From positions 1 through 61,234 of the forward strand of contig JBDKVA010000069.1 in NCBI GenBank assembly GCA_039679375.1: DNA of 61,234 nucleotides, written 5' to 3'. The position numbers and the translations under genes are program-made. Source of the stretch: JBDKVA01 sp039679375 (GTDB lineage Bacteria; Bacillota; Clostridia; Acetivibrionales; DTU013). Below, piece after piece: positions 18,958-25,788 of this stretch (the stretch's first letter is position 1; each line of letters starts with the position of its first letter). The notes beneath the pieces are model-generated. The model made no database searches. It was not told where the DNA came from and saw only the letters and a program-made list of their open reading frames with translations.

Positions 18958-18987
18958 AAAATAAGCCATTAATGGCTTATTTTTTTA
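18958..18987 (+). terminator. gyrB intrinsic terminator
   Basis: AAATAAGCCATT and AATGGCTTATTT form an 11-12 bp palindrome followed by a T run, about 45 nt after gyrB. Its poly-A left side could also work on the minus strand. Confidence 0.8.
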
Positions 18988-19135
18988 TAGTTAATGTTAT
19001 TTGTATATTTGTTTAAAATAAAAAATAATACTATGAAATGTTATATAGATGAGCTTTAAAAAAAGAATAACTTCAGCAAAAAGTTGGATAGTATAATAAG
19101 GCTGTAAGGCAGTGATAGAAAGGGCTATGAGAGAA

Positions 19136-19151
19136 TGTTTCACGTGAAACA
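19136..19151. other. parS: parS site 1
   Basis: A perfect 16-bp TGTTTCACGTGAAACA, the ParB-binding parS consensus conserved through bacteria. It lies upstream of parA and serves as a nucleation site for ParB (20811-21662) spreading and origin segregation. Confidence 0.97.
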
Positions 19152-19240
19152 TATAGGAAACTTTTGATGATCAAAGAATAGATACACTTAAGATGTTAGT
19201 ACTAATAATTAGTTCACAATATAGGAATGATGCATATAAA

Positions 19241-19427
19241 CCCGCTTTTGTCCGGCCAAAAGCGGGGGAAAAGCCGCCACTCAAACGACGTGGTGTCTGT
19301 CAGGGCACTGAGGAAAAGCTTCTATATGCCAGCGAAGGAAAACCCTTGGGGCGGTCGGCACATATATCGCCATCCCTGGCGTAGATGTGCCTGAATAGAC
19401 ATCGTGTCCATTTCACCGCCTTTTTTT
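19241..19427 (+). ncRNA. Unidentified structured RNA candidate
   Basis: A 187-nt block with dense, well-formed pairing. The first hairpin is CCCGCTTTTG / CAAAAGCGGG with a 6-nt loop (19241-19266). The last domain is nested: GGCGGT (19350-19355) pairs with ACCGCC (19415-19420), GGCACAT (19357-19363) with ATGTGCC (19385-19391), and CGCCA-TCCC-TGGCG lies inside. The closing stem is followed directly by seven T, as in an intrinsic terminator. It is GC-rich in an AT-rich neighbourhood. It could instead be an inverted-repeat element. I do not recognise it as any known RNA family. Confidence 0.45.
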
Positions 19428-19467
19428 GTTTTCCTTCGGGCATATCACGAAGCTTTTCCTAACACTT

Positions 19468-19671
19468 ATAAGCGGCTTCGAAGCAACCCGTAACCCGCTT
19501 ATTAACAAGGAGCGGCAGTGCTGTTTGTGGCGGTTGTGTTTCCGGCTGCAAAGCCCTTCTGCATAGTACTCATTCAATGGTGTAGACTGCAATGCCCATG
19601 AGACAGGACTGCTCACTTCGAGCTATAATTATTTGAAAGAATGCGCTAAGTCTGTGCTTGGAAACACAACC
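19468..19671. repeat. Inverted repeats downstream of the structured block
   Basis: ATAAGCGG (19468-19475) pairs with CCGCTTAT (19495-19502). GGTTGTGTTTCC (19532-19543) is inversely repeated exactly as GGAAACACAACC (19660-19671), with 116 nt between. This looks like a decayed mobile element or a long hairpin; no transposase is visible. Confidence 0.5.
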
Positions 19672-19898
19672 AGAATAAATAGCGCTGACGATCCTACCCT
19701 GGCAATCCCCGCGCACTTTCCTGCAATTGCGCACTGATCAATTCCAGATAACCTGCAAATGCACATCGATATAATATATACACAAGGTACTATCGATTCT
19801 ACAAATAACAGTTTTTTCGCCCATATTTGTAAAGTTAGATTTTTATTATATACATATAATAAAAAATTAGGCTAGATTTCAGATAAAATTAAATATAA

Positions 19899-19928
19899 TT
19901 GTTTCAATTTACATCTTTATGTTATAAT
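19899..19928 (+). promoter_or_regulatory. Possible parA promoter
   Basis: TTGTTT (19899-19904), 18 nt, and a perfect TATAAT (19923-19928) lie about 105 nt upstream of the parA start. Confidence 0.45.
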
Positions 19929-20032
19929 TAGTGCATGTCTGACGGAATAAAAAAATATAAAAAAAGATATGATTCAGTCAAAAAGCTAAAGTTTAGAATT
20001 AGTTAGGGAAAATGTATTGGGGAGTGAAACAA

Positions 20033-20794
20033 TTGGCCAAGGTGATCGCTATTGCAAACCAAAAAGGTGGTGTTGGTAAGACTACAACGGCAGTGAATCT
20101 CAGCTCTTGTCTCGCATTTAAAGGCAAGAAGGTGGTTATTATCGATATTGACCCGCAGGGTAATACAACGAGCGGCCTTGGAATCGATAAAAAGACCATA
20201 GATAAATCCATATATGAAGTATTGATCAATGATGAAGATATTGAAAACGCATTGATGAAAACAGCAGTGGAAAATCTGTCTATATGTGCATCTAATATAC
20301 AACTCGTAGGTGCTGAAGTTGAACTGGTCTCTGTTATATCAAGAGAGACAAGGATGAAGGATGCCTTGAAAAATATACGTGACAAATTTGATTATATACT
20401 AATTGACTGTCCTCCGTCATTAGGGTTATTGACTCTTAATGCGCTGACAGCATCCGACACAATTCTGGTGCCAATACAATGCGAGTATTATGCACTTGAA
20501 GGCCTTAGCCAGCTAATGAATACAGTGAAACTGGTTCAAAGGCATCTGAATCCGACGCTTGATGTGGAAGGTGTGGTGCTGACAATGTTCGATGCCAGAA
20601 CCAATCTCTCTATGCAGGTTGTTGAAGATGTGAAGAAGTATTTCAGGAATAAAGTTTATCGTACCGTAATTCCAAGGAATGTACGGTTAAGTGAAGCACC
20701 AAGCTTTGGACTTCCGATCATTCTATACGATCCGAAATCAAAGGGCGCGGAGTGCTATCTCGACCTTGCACAAGAAGTAATAGATTATTCATAA
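20033..20794 (+). CDS. parA: Chromosome partitioning ATPase ParA/Soj
   Basis: Deviant Walker A ATPase that works with ParB in origin segregation and, in B. subtilis, controls DnaA. The 253-residue protein starts AKVIAIANQKGGVGKTTTAV, with the ParA-type KGGVGKTT motif and DIDPQGN near residue 42. The start is TTG 20033, placed by GGGGAG 8 nt upstream and by agreement with the MAKVIAIANQKGG start of the family; ATG 20012 lacks a ribosome-binding site. parB follows after 16 nt in the same operon. Confidence 0.94.
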   Translation: MAKVIAIANQKGGVGKTTTAVNLSSCLAFKGKKVVIIDIDPQGNTTSGLGIDKKTIDKSIYEVLINDEDIENALMKTAVENLSICASNIQLVGAEVELVSVISRETRMKDALKNIRDKFDYILIDCPPSLGLLTLNALTASDTILVPIQCEYYALEGLSQLMNTVKLVQRHLNPTLDVEGVVLTMFDARTNLSMQVVEDVKKYFRNKVYRTVIPRNVRLSEAPSFGLPIILYDPKSKGAECYLDLAQEVIDYS

Positions 20795-20810
20795 GGGGGT
20801 TTAGGCAGGA

Positions 20811-21662
20811 ATGAAGAAAGGACTTGGTAAGGGACTGAGTGCACTGATTACATCTGCTGACACAGACGAAACCGGAGTAAAGGAAATTAAAATAAATGAG
20901 ATAGAGCCGAACAGCGAACAGCCAAGAAAATATTTTAATGATGAAAAGTTGGCTCAACTGGCAGAATCGATCAAACTGCATGGAGTAGTTCAACCATTAA
21001 TAGTACAAAGAAGCGAAGATACATATAAGATCGTGGCAGGAGAACGTAGGTGGCGAGCGGCAAGAATTGCAGGTCTTCAGACAATTCCCGTTATTATAAG
21101 GGATCTTTCCAGCAAACAAGTTATGGAAATAGCTCTGATTGAAAACCTTCAAAGGGAAGATCTAAACGCCATTGAGGAGGCGGAAGCTTATGAAAAGCTT
21201 ATGGAAGAGTATGGGATGACACAGGAGGATATTTCCGCGACAGTCGGAAAAAGCCGGCCGGCCATTGCGAACTCAGTAAGGCTGCTCATGCTGCAGGATA
21301 AAATTAAGTCAAAAGTCATTAATGGCGAATTAAGCGGTGGTCATGCAAGAGCGTTACTATCAATAGAGGATATAAGTGTACAGCTGAAGGCTGCTGATGA
21401 GATCACTAAAAAAGGATTAAATGTCAGAGATACTGAGCTGCTTGTTAAACGATTGACAGCGCAAAAAGGAAAAAAGAAAAAAAGTACAACGGATGTTGAG
21501 TATCAAGCTATAGAAGAAAAGCTCAGAGAAGCATTCGGAACAAAAGTAAAGATCATGAACGGTAAGAAGGGCGGAAAAATTATGATTGAATATTATTCGC
21601 CGGATGAGCTGGACAGAATAATGAATATGGTGGAAAAATTAAACATTAATAATACAAAATAG
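20811..21662 (+). CDS. parB: Chromosome partitioning protein ParB/Spo0J
   Basis: CTP-dependent DNA clamp that loads at parS. The 283 residues begin with a basic KKGLGKGLSALI stretch, which in Spo0J stimulates Soj ATPase. The CTP-binding region has VAGERRWRAARIAGL near residue 76 and ALIENLQREDLN. The helix-turn-helix near 140-165 is followed by HARALLS. Two perfect parS sites flank the operon (19136 and 21820). Confidence 0.96.
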   Translation: MKKGLGKGLSALITSADTDETGVKEIKINEIEPNSEQPRKYFNDEKLAQLAESIKLHGVVQPLIVQRSEDTYKIVAGERRWRAARIAGLQTIPVIIRDLSSKQVMEIALIENLQREDLNAIEEAEAYEKLMEEYGMTQEDISATVGKSRPAIANSVRLLMLQDKIKSKVINGELSGGHARALLSIEDISVQLKAADEITKKGLNVRDTELLVKRLTAQKGKKKKSTTDVEYQAIEEKLREAFGTKVKIMNGKKGGKIMIEYYSPDELDRIMNMVEKLNINNTK

Positions 21663-21819
21663 TGAACTCGTATAAGGCTGATAGAGACATTATTGGCAAG
21701 TACCCAATATGATTTCATTATGCAGAGGAAAAAGCGCTTAAAAGTCAAATTTGAGGCAATACGATAAAAACGGTTTATTTTAGAAAATAGGTGAAGTAAT
21801 AAATCAAATTTTAATAAAA

Positions 21820-21835
21820 TGTTTCACGTGAAACA
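21820..21835. other. parS: parS site 2
   Basis: A second perfect TGTTTCACGTGAAACA, between parB and the DUF4446 gene, 2.7 kb from site 1. Confidence 0.97.
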
Positions 21836-21880
21836 TTTATAATTTTTTATAAAGAAAAGTGATTTTTAAGGAGAACGAAA

Positions 21881-22399
21881 ATGCAGGAATTATTTGATAT
21901 ACCGATTGAATGGTTTTTATTGATAGGGATGAACTTCATTTTAATATTAATAATATTCTTAATGAATTTGTCCAATAAATCAAAAATCAAAAAGTTAAAG
22001 GCAAAATATAACAAGTTCATGAATGGCCTTAGCAATGCAAGCATTGAAGAGGTACTCGAGGATTGCATATACAAAATTAATGGATTAATTGAAAAAAACA
22101 AAGAGCTGGAATATCAGCTCAATGAAGTAAAAAGAAACATGTATTACTGTGTACAGAAGGTTGGCGTAGTCCGGTATAATGCTTTTGACAATGTAGGCAG
22201 CGATTTGAGCTTTTCAATAGCACTGCTTAACGACAACGATGATGGACTGGTCCTCAGCAGCCTGTATTCAAGAGAGAGTTCTTCAACCTATGCAAAGCCC
22301 ATTATGGGAGGGAAGTCCAAATATGCCATGTCAGCAGAAGAATTGAAAGCAATTGACATTGCGGTTAAAACACATGTATCAGTAAAATATACGGAGTAG
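21881..22399 (+). CDS. DUF4446 family membrane protein
   Basis: 172 residues with one N-terminal membrane segment (WFLLIGMNFILILIIFLMNL), a coiled-coil-like Lys/Glu-rich stretch to residue 85, and a conserved C-terminal domain beginning VGVVRYNAFDNVGSDLSFSI. This matches DUF4446, a family found in Clostridia and nearly always just after parB. Function is unknown. AAGGAG lies before the ATG. A parS site lies 46 nt upstream of the start, so ParB spreading could affect its transcription. Confidence 0.85.
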   Translation: MQELFDIPIEWFLLIGMNFILILIIFLMNLSNKSKIKKLKAKYNKFMNGLSNASIEEVLEDCIYKINGLIEKNKELEYQLNEVKRNMYYCVQKVGVVRYNAFDNVGSDLSFSIALLNDNDDGLVLSSLYSRESSSTYAKPIMGGKSKYAMSAEELKAIDIAVKTHVSVKYTE

Positions 22400-22443
22400 A
22401 GACGGTAATAATAACGATAAATATTTGTTAGCGAGGAATAGGT

Positions 22444-23175
22444 ATGAATACGAATAAAAAATCACAACTGTGGGTGTATGCTGTAATCCTTTTTACAAGT
22501 GCGTTTATTGTGCTTCTCTTTACAGCCTACAGCCAGATAAAGATGAATAAAAATTTGAATGATTACAAAAGTCAGATATATACTAAAGAGTCAGAGAAAA
22601 ATAAGGTTCAGCAGAATTTTTCAAGTGCCCAGGAAATGAATGCCAAGCTGAATGAAGATATTAAAAAGCTTGAGGAGGAGAAATCATTCCTTCAGATCGA
22701 AATAAGTACCTTGAAAGAAGATCTTGCAGGCAGGGATAAGATGATTCAAACAAGGAATGATGCGGTTACAGGCTTTTCTGATGCGATAATGGAATATCTG
22801 AATGGAAATGTTGTAGCCTGTGCGGCGCTATTGAAGAATGTTGATGTGTCCAGTCTTGAATCTAAAACGTCGGCTGTATATCAAACCCTGGCACAAAAAG
22901 TAGATGCAGAAGCGGGCAAATTGTTGTTTGATGAAGGATTTGCGCTGTACAATAGAGCGAAATACGGTGAAGCTGCGGGGAAACTGCTACTTTCTTTCCA
23001 GTATGCTCCGTCTGAGAAATTCTCCGATAAATGCCTGTATTATCTGGCATATGCTGAGGTCAAGAGCGATAATACAGCTTTAGCGCTGGAACATATGGGC
23101 AAGCTCGTAAGCAATTATCCCTCAAGCAAGTATTTGAACAGTGCAAAACGATTTATTGAAAAATATAAGCAGTAG
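22444..23175 (+). CDS. Membrane-anchored coiled-coil protein with TPR-like C-terminus
   Basis: 243 residues in three parts: a signal-anchor (LWVYAVILFTSAFIVLLFTA, residues 9-28), a predicted coiled coil over about 38-110 rich in Lys and Glu, and a C-terminal domain that looks like two or three TPR units (LLFDEGFALYNRAKYGEAAG; LYYLAYAEVKSDNTALALEH; NYPSSKYLNSAKRFI). The bulk is probably outside the membrane. It is the last gene of the parAB-DUF4446 group, 44 nt after DUF4446. Its role is unknown; a cell-envelope or scaffolding function is inference. Confidence 0.75.
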   Translation: MNTNKKSQLWVYAVILFTSAFIVLLFTAYSQIKMNKNLNDYKSQIYTKESEKNKVQQNFSSAQEMNAKLNEDIKKLEEEKSFLQIEISTLKEDLAGRDKMIQTRNDAVTGFSDAIMEYLNGNVVACAALLKNVDVSSLESKTSAVYQTLAQKVDAEAGKLLFDEGFALYNRAKYGEAAGKLLLSFQYAPSEKFSDKCLYYLAYAEVKSDNTALALEHMGKLVSNYPSSKYLNSAKRFIEKYKQ

Positions 23176-23316
23176 AATTATAAAGAGATAGACTTTGAAT
23201 CTGGACGTAAACTTTTGAACTTCATAATGGATCTTAAAATCAAAAAACATGGGTTTTACTTAAGTGCCTACAGCACAGCAACCAAATTTAAAATAGAAAA
23301 CCCAGGGGGATCAATG

Positions 23317-23375
23317 AAATACTCCCTTCATATAAAAAGTTTATCATTTCAACTGTTTATATGAAGGGAGTATTT
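23317..23375 (+). terminator. Long-stem terminator after the TPR-like gene
   Basis: AAATACTCCCTTCATATAAA (23317-23336) and its exact reverse complement (23356-23375) form a 20-bp stem with a 19-nt loop, followed by a short T-rich run. It could work in both directions. Confidence 0.65.
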
Positions 23376-23412
23376 TCATTACTGCCTGGTCTTTAATTTG
23401 TAATTTTTAGTC

Positions 23413-23458
23413 TTGACATTACACACATTGTAATGTTACACTGTGATTATCATCACAG
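23413..23458 (+). promoter_or_regulatory. Promoter and operator-like palindromes of the regulator/MFS operon
   Basis: A perfect TTGACA (23413-23418), 18-nt spacer and TACACT form the promoter. ACATTAC (23416-23422) and GTAATGT (23430-23436) are an inverted repeat inside the spacer, overlapping the -35. CTGTGAT-TATC-ATCACAG (23441-23458) lies just after the -10. Both are well placed for repression by the downstream winged-helix regulator. Confidence 0.6.
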
Positions 23459-23489
23459 ATCATGTAATGTCCACAAGGAGATATGAGGT

Positions 23490-24065
23490 ATGAGAAAAAT
23501 ATCATTGACAACAAAGAGTGAACTGAATATTTATATGAGTCCTGTCCGTCAGCAGCTGTTGCGCCAATTGAGTATCGCATCTGCACCAATGACCCCCAAA
23601 ATGCTGGCCGATAAGCTGAAGATATCAGCCTCCAGTGTACAGTTTCATATCAGAAAGCTGATGTCCATCGGGTTAATTGAGCTTGATCATACCGAAACGA
23701 TAAACGGTATTACGGCAAGCTTTTACAGACCGGCACAAGTAACGGTTCAAATCGGCCTGGGGAAGGATGATGGCCTGGAAGGACAGAGGGATGTACTTAC
23801 GCAAGATCTGATCGCACAGGTTTATGACGGCTTCCGTACAAGGATGAAGAAAAGGATTGAAACACAAGGATGCAGGGAACCTGAACAATTTATAAAATGG
23901 GGGGATATTCTATCAGGGGTGGTTTATTTAAATGAAAAGGAATCAATGGAACTGATTAACCTTGTCAACGGGTTTCTGGAAAAGCACGCCGAGGCGAAAA
24001 CAGGCAGCAGCCCTTGGGAATATGCCATTATAGCATATAATGCGGAGGAACTGCAGGATGACTAA
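23490..24065 (+). CDS. Winged helix-turn-helix transcriptional regulator (ArsR-like)
   Basis: 191 residues with an N-terminal winged helix: SPVRQQLLRQLSIASAPMTP, recognition region KLKISASSVQFHIRKLMSIG and a beta wing with ITASFYRP. The ligand-sensing C-terminal part is not recognised. It overlaps the MFS gene by 8 nt, so the pair is one operon. Palindromes in its promoter suggest autoregulation, with pump expression released by an unknown ligand. Confidence 0.8.
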   Translation: MRKISLTTKSELNIYMSPVRQQLLRQLSIASAPMTPKMLADKLKISASSVQFHIRKLMSIGLIELDHTETINGITASFYRPAQVTVQIGLGKDDGLEGQRDVLTQDLIAQVYDGFRTRMKKRIETQGCREPEQFIKWGDILSGVVYLNEKESMELINLVNGFLEKHAEAKTGSSPWEYAIIAYNAEELQDD

Positions 24066-25317
24066 AATGCAGCAAATCGTTTATGCAGCGAATAGCTTTT
24101 CTACGGGAATTATGATACCGGTGCTTACGCTGACGCTTCTCGATAAGGGCTCCGACTTACAGACGCTCCCTCTGCTGCTTATGATATATTCGCTGACCGT
24201 ATTATGCCTTGAGCTACCAAGCGGAATCCTTGCGGATATGTATGGGCGGAAGACTGTATTTCTATTATCCTGCGGATTCATGATGGTATCATTTATCCTC
24301 TTACTCTTAGCGGACGAAATTGTTCTGCTGATCATTGCCATTATATTTTTTGGCCTTGGGCGTGCATTCTGTTCCGGCAGTCTGGATGCTTTACTTATAG
24401 ACCAGACTCTTGAAGCTCATGGCGAAGGATGCATTGCAAAAGTTACCTCGAGGCTTGCTGCCCTGGAGAGTTGCGGACTGGCATTCGGAGGCCTTGCAGG
24501 AGGATTGATATACAATCTGACCGGCACATATTCAAGCAATATCATTGTACGCCTCACGTTAACTGCAATACTTATTGTACTTAGCAGCGTTTTTATAAAA
24601 GACGAGCCGCAGCATGGTATGAAACAGCAAAAACAGCGAATCAAACTCAACGAAATCATAAGACGGGGTGGCCGGGTCATATTAAGTAAACCCAAATTCA
24701 GCCTGATTTTTATAGGAATTCTATTTACGGGATTTTTCCTTTTTACGGTAGAAACATATTGGCAGCCTGCCTTGATGCAATTTACGCCGCCAAATGGCAC
24801 ATGGGTACTAGGCCTTGTTACCTTTATCGGATATTTTACCATAATTTTCGGCAACATAATTGCTCAAAAGTTATTGGACAGATCAAAAATAAGCTGGTGG
24901 AACGTCTATAATATATGCCGTATAGCAATAGCTGTTATAATCCTTGCTTTTGCATTTCAAAAGAGCGCCGCCGGTTTTGTGTGCTGGTATGCGGGGATTT
25001 ATATACTGCTGGGGGCCGGTAATGTAGCAGAAAGCTCTCTGATAAACAAATATACTCCTAAAAATATGCGGGCAAGCATGCTTTCTCTAAGCTCTCTTAT
25101 GACGCAAATCGGAGGTTTATGCGGATCTCTGTTCAGCAGTATCATGATACTGCGCCTGCACTTTTCTGGCATATGGATTGTTGCAGGTGCGATTTCAGGT
25201 ATCTTTGCTATAGCAGTAACGATAGTATCAAATATAAAGTATAAAGTGGAAGAGGAAATGCAGCCTATGTTATGCAGCCAATTTGGAAATGAAGGAAACA
25301 ATGGCAAGCAAGTTTGA
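24058..25317 (+). CDS. Major facilitator superfamily efflux transporter
   Basis: About 12 membrane segments over 419 residues. The MFS motif A-like loop follows segment 2: GILADMYGRKTVFLLSCGFM (G-x-L-A-D-x-x-G-R-K). Motif B-like FFGLGRAFCSGSLDALLIDQ lies in segment 4. I use ATG 24058 because GGAGG lies 10 nt upstream; the start overlaps the regulator's stop. Drug or metabolite export is likely from family and context; substrate unknown. Confidence 0.85.
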   Translation: MTKMQQIVYAANSFSTGIMIPVLTLTLLDKGSDLQTLPLLLMIYSLTVLCLELPSGILADMYGRKTVFLLSCGFMMVSFILLLLADEIVLLIIAIIFFGLGRAFCSGSLDALLIDQTLEAHGEGCIAKVTSRLAALESCGLAFGGLAGGLIYNLTGTYSSNIIVRLTLTAILIVLSSVFIKDEPQHGMKQQKQRIKLNEIIRRGGRVILSKPKFSLIFIGILFTGFFLFTVETYWQPALMQFTPPNGTWVLGLVTFIGYFTIIFGNIIAQKLLDRSKISWWNVYNICRIAIAVIILAFAFQKSAAGFVCWYAGIYILLGAGNVAESSLINKYTPKNMRASMLSLSSLMTQIGGLCGSLFSSIMILRLHFSGIWIVAGAISGIFAIAVTIVSNIKYKVEEEMQPMLCSQFGNEGNNGKQV

Positions 25318-25385
25318 TACAGGAAGAAATAGGACGGAACTAATATTCAAAAGCCTAGAATGCAGTACTTTATTAATATCCGTTA

Positions 25386-25433
25386 GTCTTGCTAATGCGC
25401 CAAATCGGGCGGGGCCCGATGCCTCCGAGATTT
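25386..25433 (-). repeat. Dispersed host repeat, copy 3
   Basis: Inverted copy of the element at 3622 and 11393. On the minus strand it reads AAATCTCGGAGGCATCGGGC, CCCGCCCGATTTGGCG and GCAAGAC. It lies between the MFS gene and the tRNA-Ser promoter. Confidence 0.65.
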
Positions 25434-25442
25434 TTATCAGGG

Positions 25443-25471
25443 TTGACAAAACAGGAGATTCATTGTAGAAT
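25443..25471 (+). promoter_or_regulatory. tRNA-Ser promoter
   Basis: A perfect TTGACA (25443-25448), 17 nt and TAGAAT (25466-25471) end 25 nt before the first tRNA-Ser. Confidence 0.8.
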
Positions 25472-25496
25472 ATGTTTTGTCGCTCGATTAATAAAT

Positions 25497-25587
25497 GGAG
25501 AGATGGTCGAGTTGGTTTAAGGCACCGGTCTTGAAAACCGGCGTAGTCGCGAGGCTACCGTGAGTTCGAATCTCACTCTCTCCGCCA
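25497..25587 (+). tRNA. tRNA-Ser (anticodon UGA)
   Basis: The acceptor stem pairs GGAGAGA with TCTCTCC, discriminator G and encoded CCA. The anticodon stem CCGGT/ACCGG encloses CTTGAAA, giving anticodon TGA. A long variable arm (GCGTAGTCGCGAGGCTACCG region) marks a class II serine tRNA; the T arm has GTTCGAATC. Confidence 0.97.
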
Positions 25588-25631
25588 TTTGAATAACGGC
25601 CGGAACTATTTCCGGTCACAATATTCTACCT

Positions 25632-25723
25632 GGAGAAGTACCCAAGCAGGTCGAAGGGGACGGTTTGCTAAACCGTTAGTAGGGGCAACTCTAGCCGGGG
25701 TTCGAATCCCCGCTTCTCCGCCA
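25632..25723 (+). tRNA. tRNA-Ser (anticodon GCU)
   Basis: The acceptor stem GGAGAAG pairs with CTTCTCC, followed by G and CCA. The anticodon loop TTGCTAA between ACGGT and ACCGT gives anticodon GCT. The long variable arm is present. The 3' terminal TTCTCCGCCA is repeated at 61101-61110 and the conjugative element begins within about 65 nt, so this gene may have been an integration target. Confidence 0.97.
25714..25723 (+). repeat. Possible left attachment core (tRNA 3' end)
   Basis: TTCTCCGCCA is identical to 61101-61110 in the same orientation, 35.4 kb apart, bracketing the whole element. The tRNA 3' end is a classic integration target, but the recombinase visible here is of the serine type, which usually uses other sites. 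Confidence 0.35.
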
Positions 25724-25725
25724 TT

Positions 25726-25769
25726 GCATTATGAGCCGCGTTTTATAGCGCGGTTCATAATGCTTTTTT
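25726..25769 (+). terminator. tRNA-Ser operon terminator
   Basis: A perfect 15-bp stem GCATTATGAGCCGCG / CGCGGTTCATAATGC with an 8-nt loop, followed by TTTTTT. It ends the tRNA transcript; the element boundary probably lies between here and the recombinase stop at 25789. Confidence 0.9.
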
Positions 25770-25788
25770 ACGGAGTTTTGGGTCTGTG

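Larger units (their letters stand above)
18914..20032. other. 1.1-kb gene-free region between gyrB and parA
   Basis: No convincing gene is present; the short open frames have no plausible ribosome-binding site or recognisable product. It contains the gyrB terminator (18958-18987), a parS site (19136-19151), a folded possible RNA (19241-19427), further inverted repeats (19468-19502 and 19532-19671) and the parA promoter. It is the second junction where gene order differs from the usual gyrB-gyrA arrangement. Confidence 0.6.
23176..23489. other. Intergenic region with terminator and regulator control region
   Basis: 314 nt without a gene. The first half ends in a 20-bp inverted repeat (23317-23375); the second half is the control region of the regulator/efflux pair. 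Confidence 0.6.

Noticed and set aside
19280..19345. TPP riboswitch, because of ATGCCAGCG and CTGAGG-like strings
   Set aside because: The order and spacing of conserved TPP segments are not met, the central ACCTGAT part is missing, and no thiamine gene follows.
19193..19384. Open frame of 63 codons in the gyrB-parA gap
   Set aside because: It runs through the strongly paired block, lacks a ribosome-binding site and resembles no protein.
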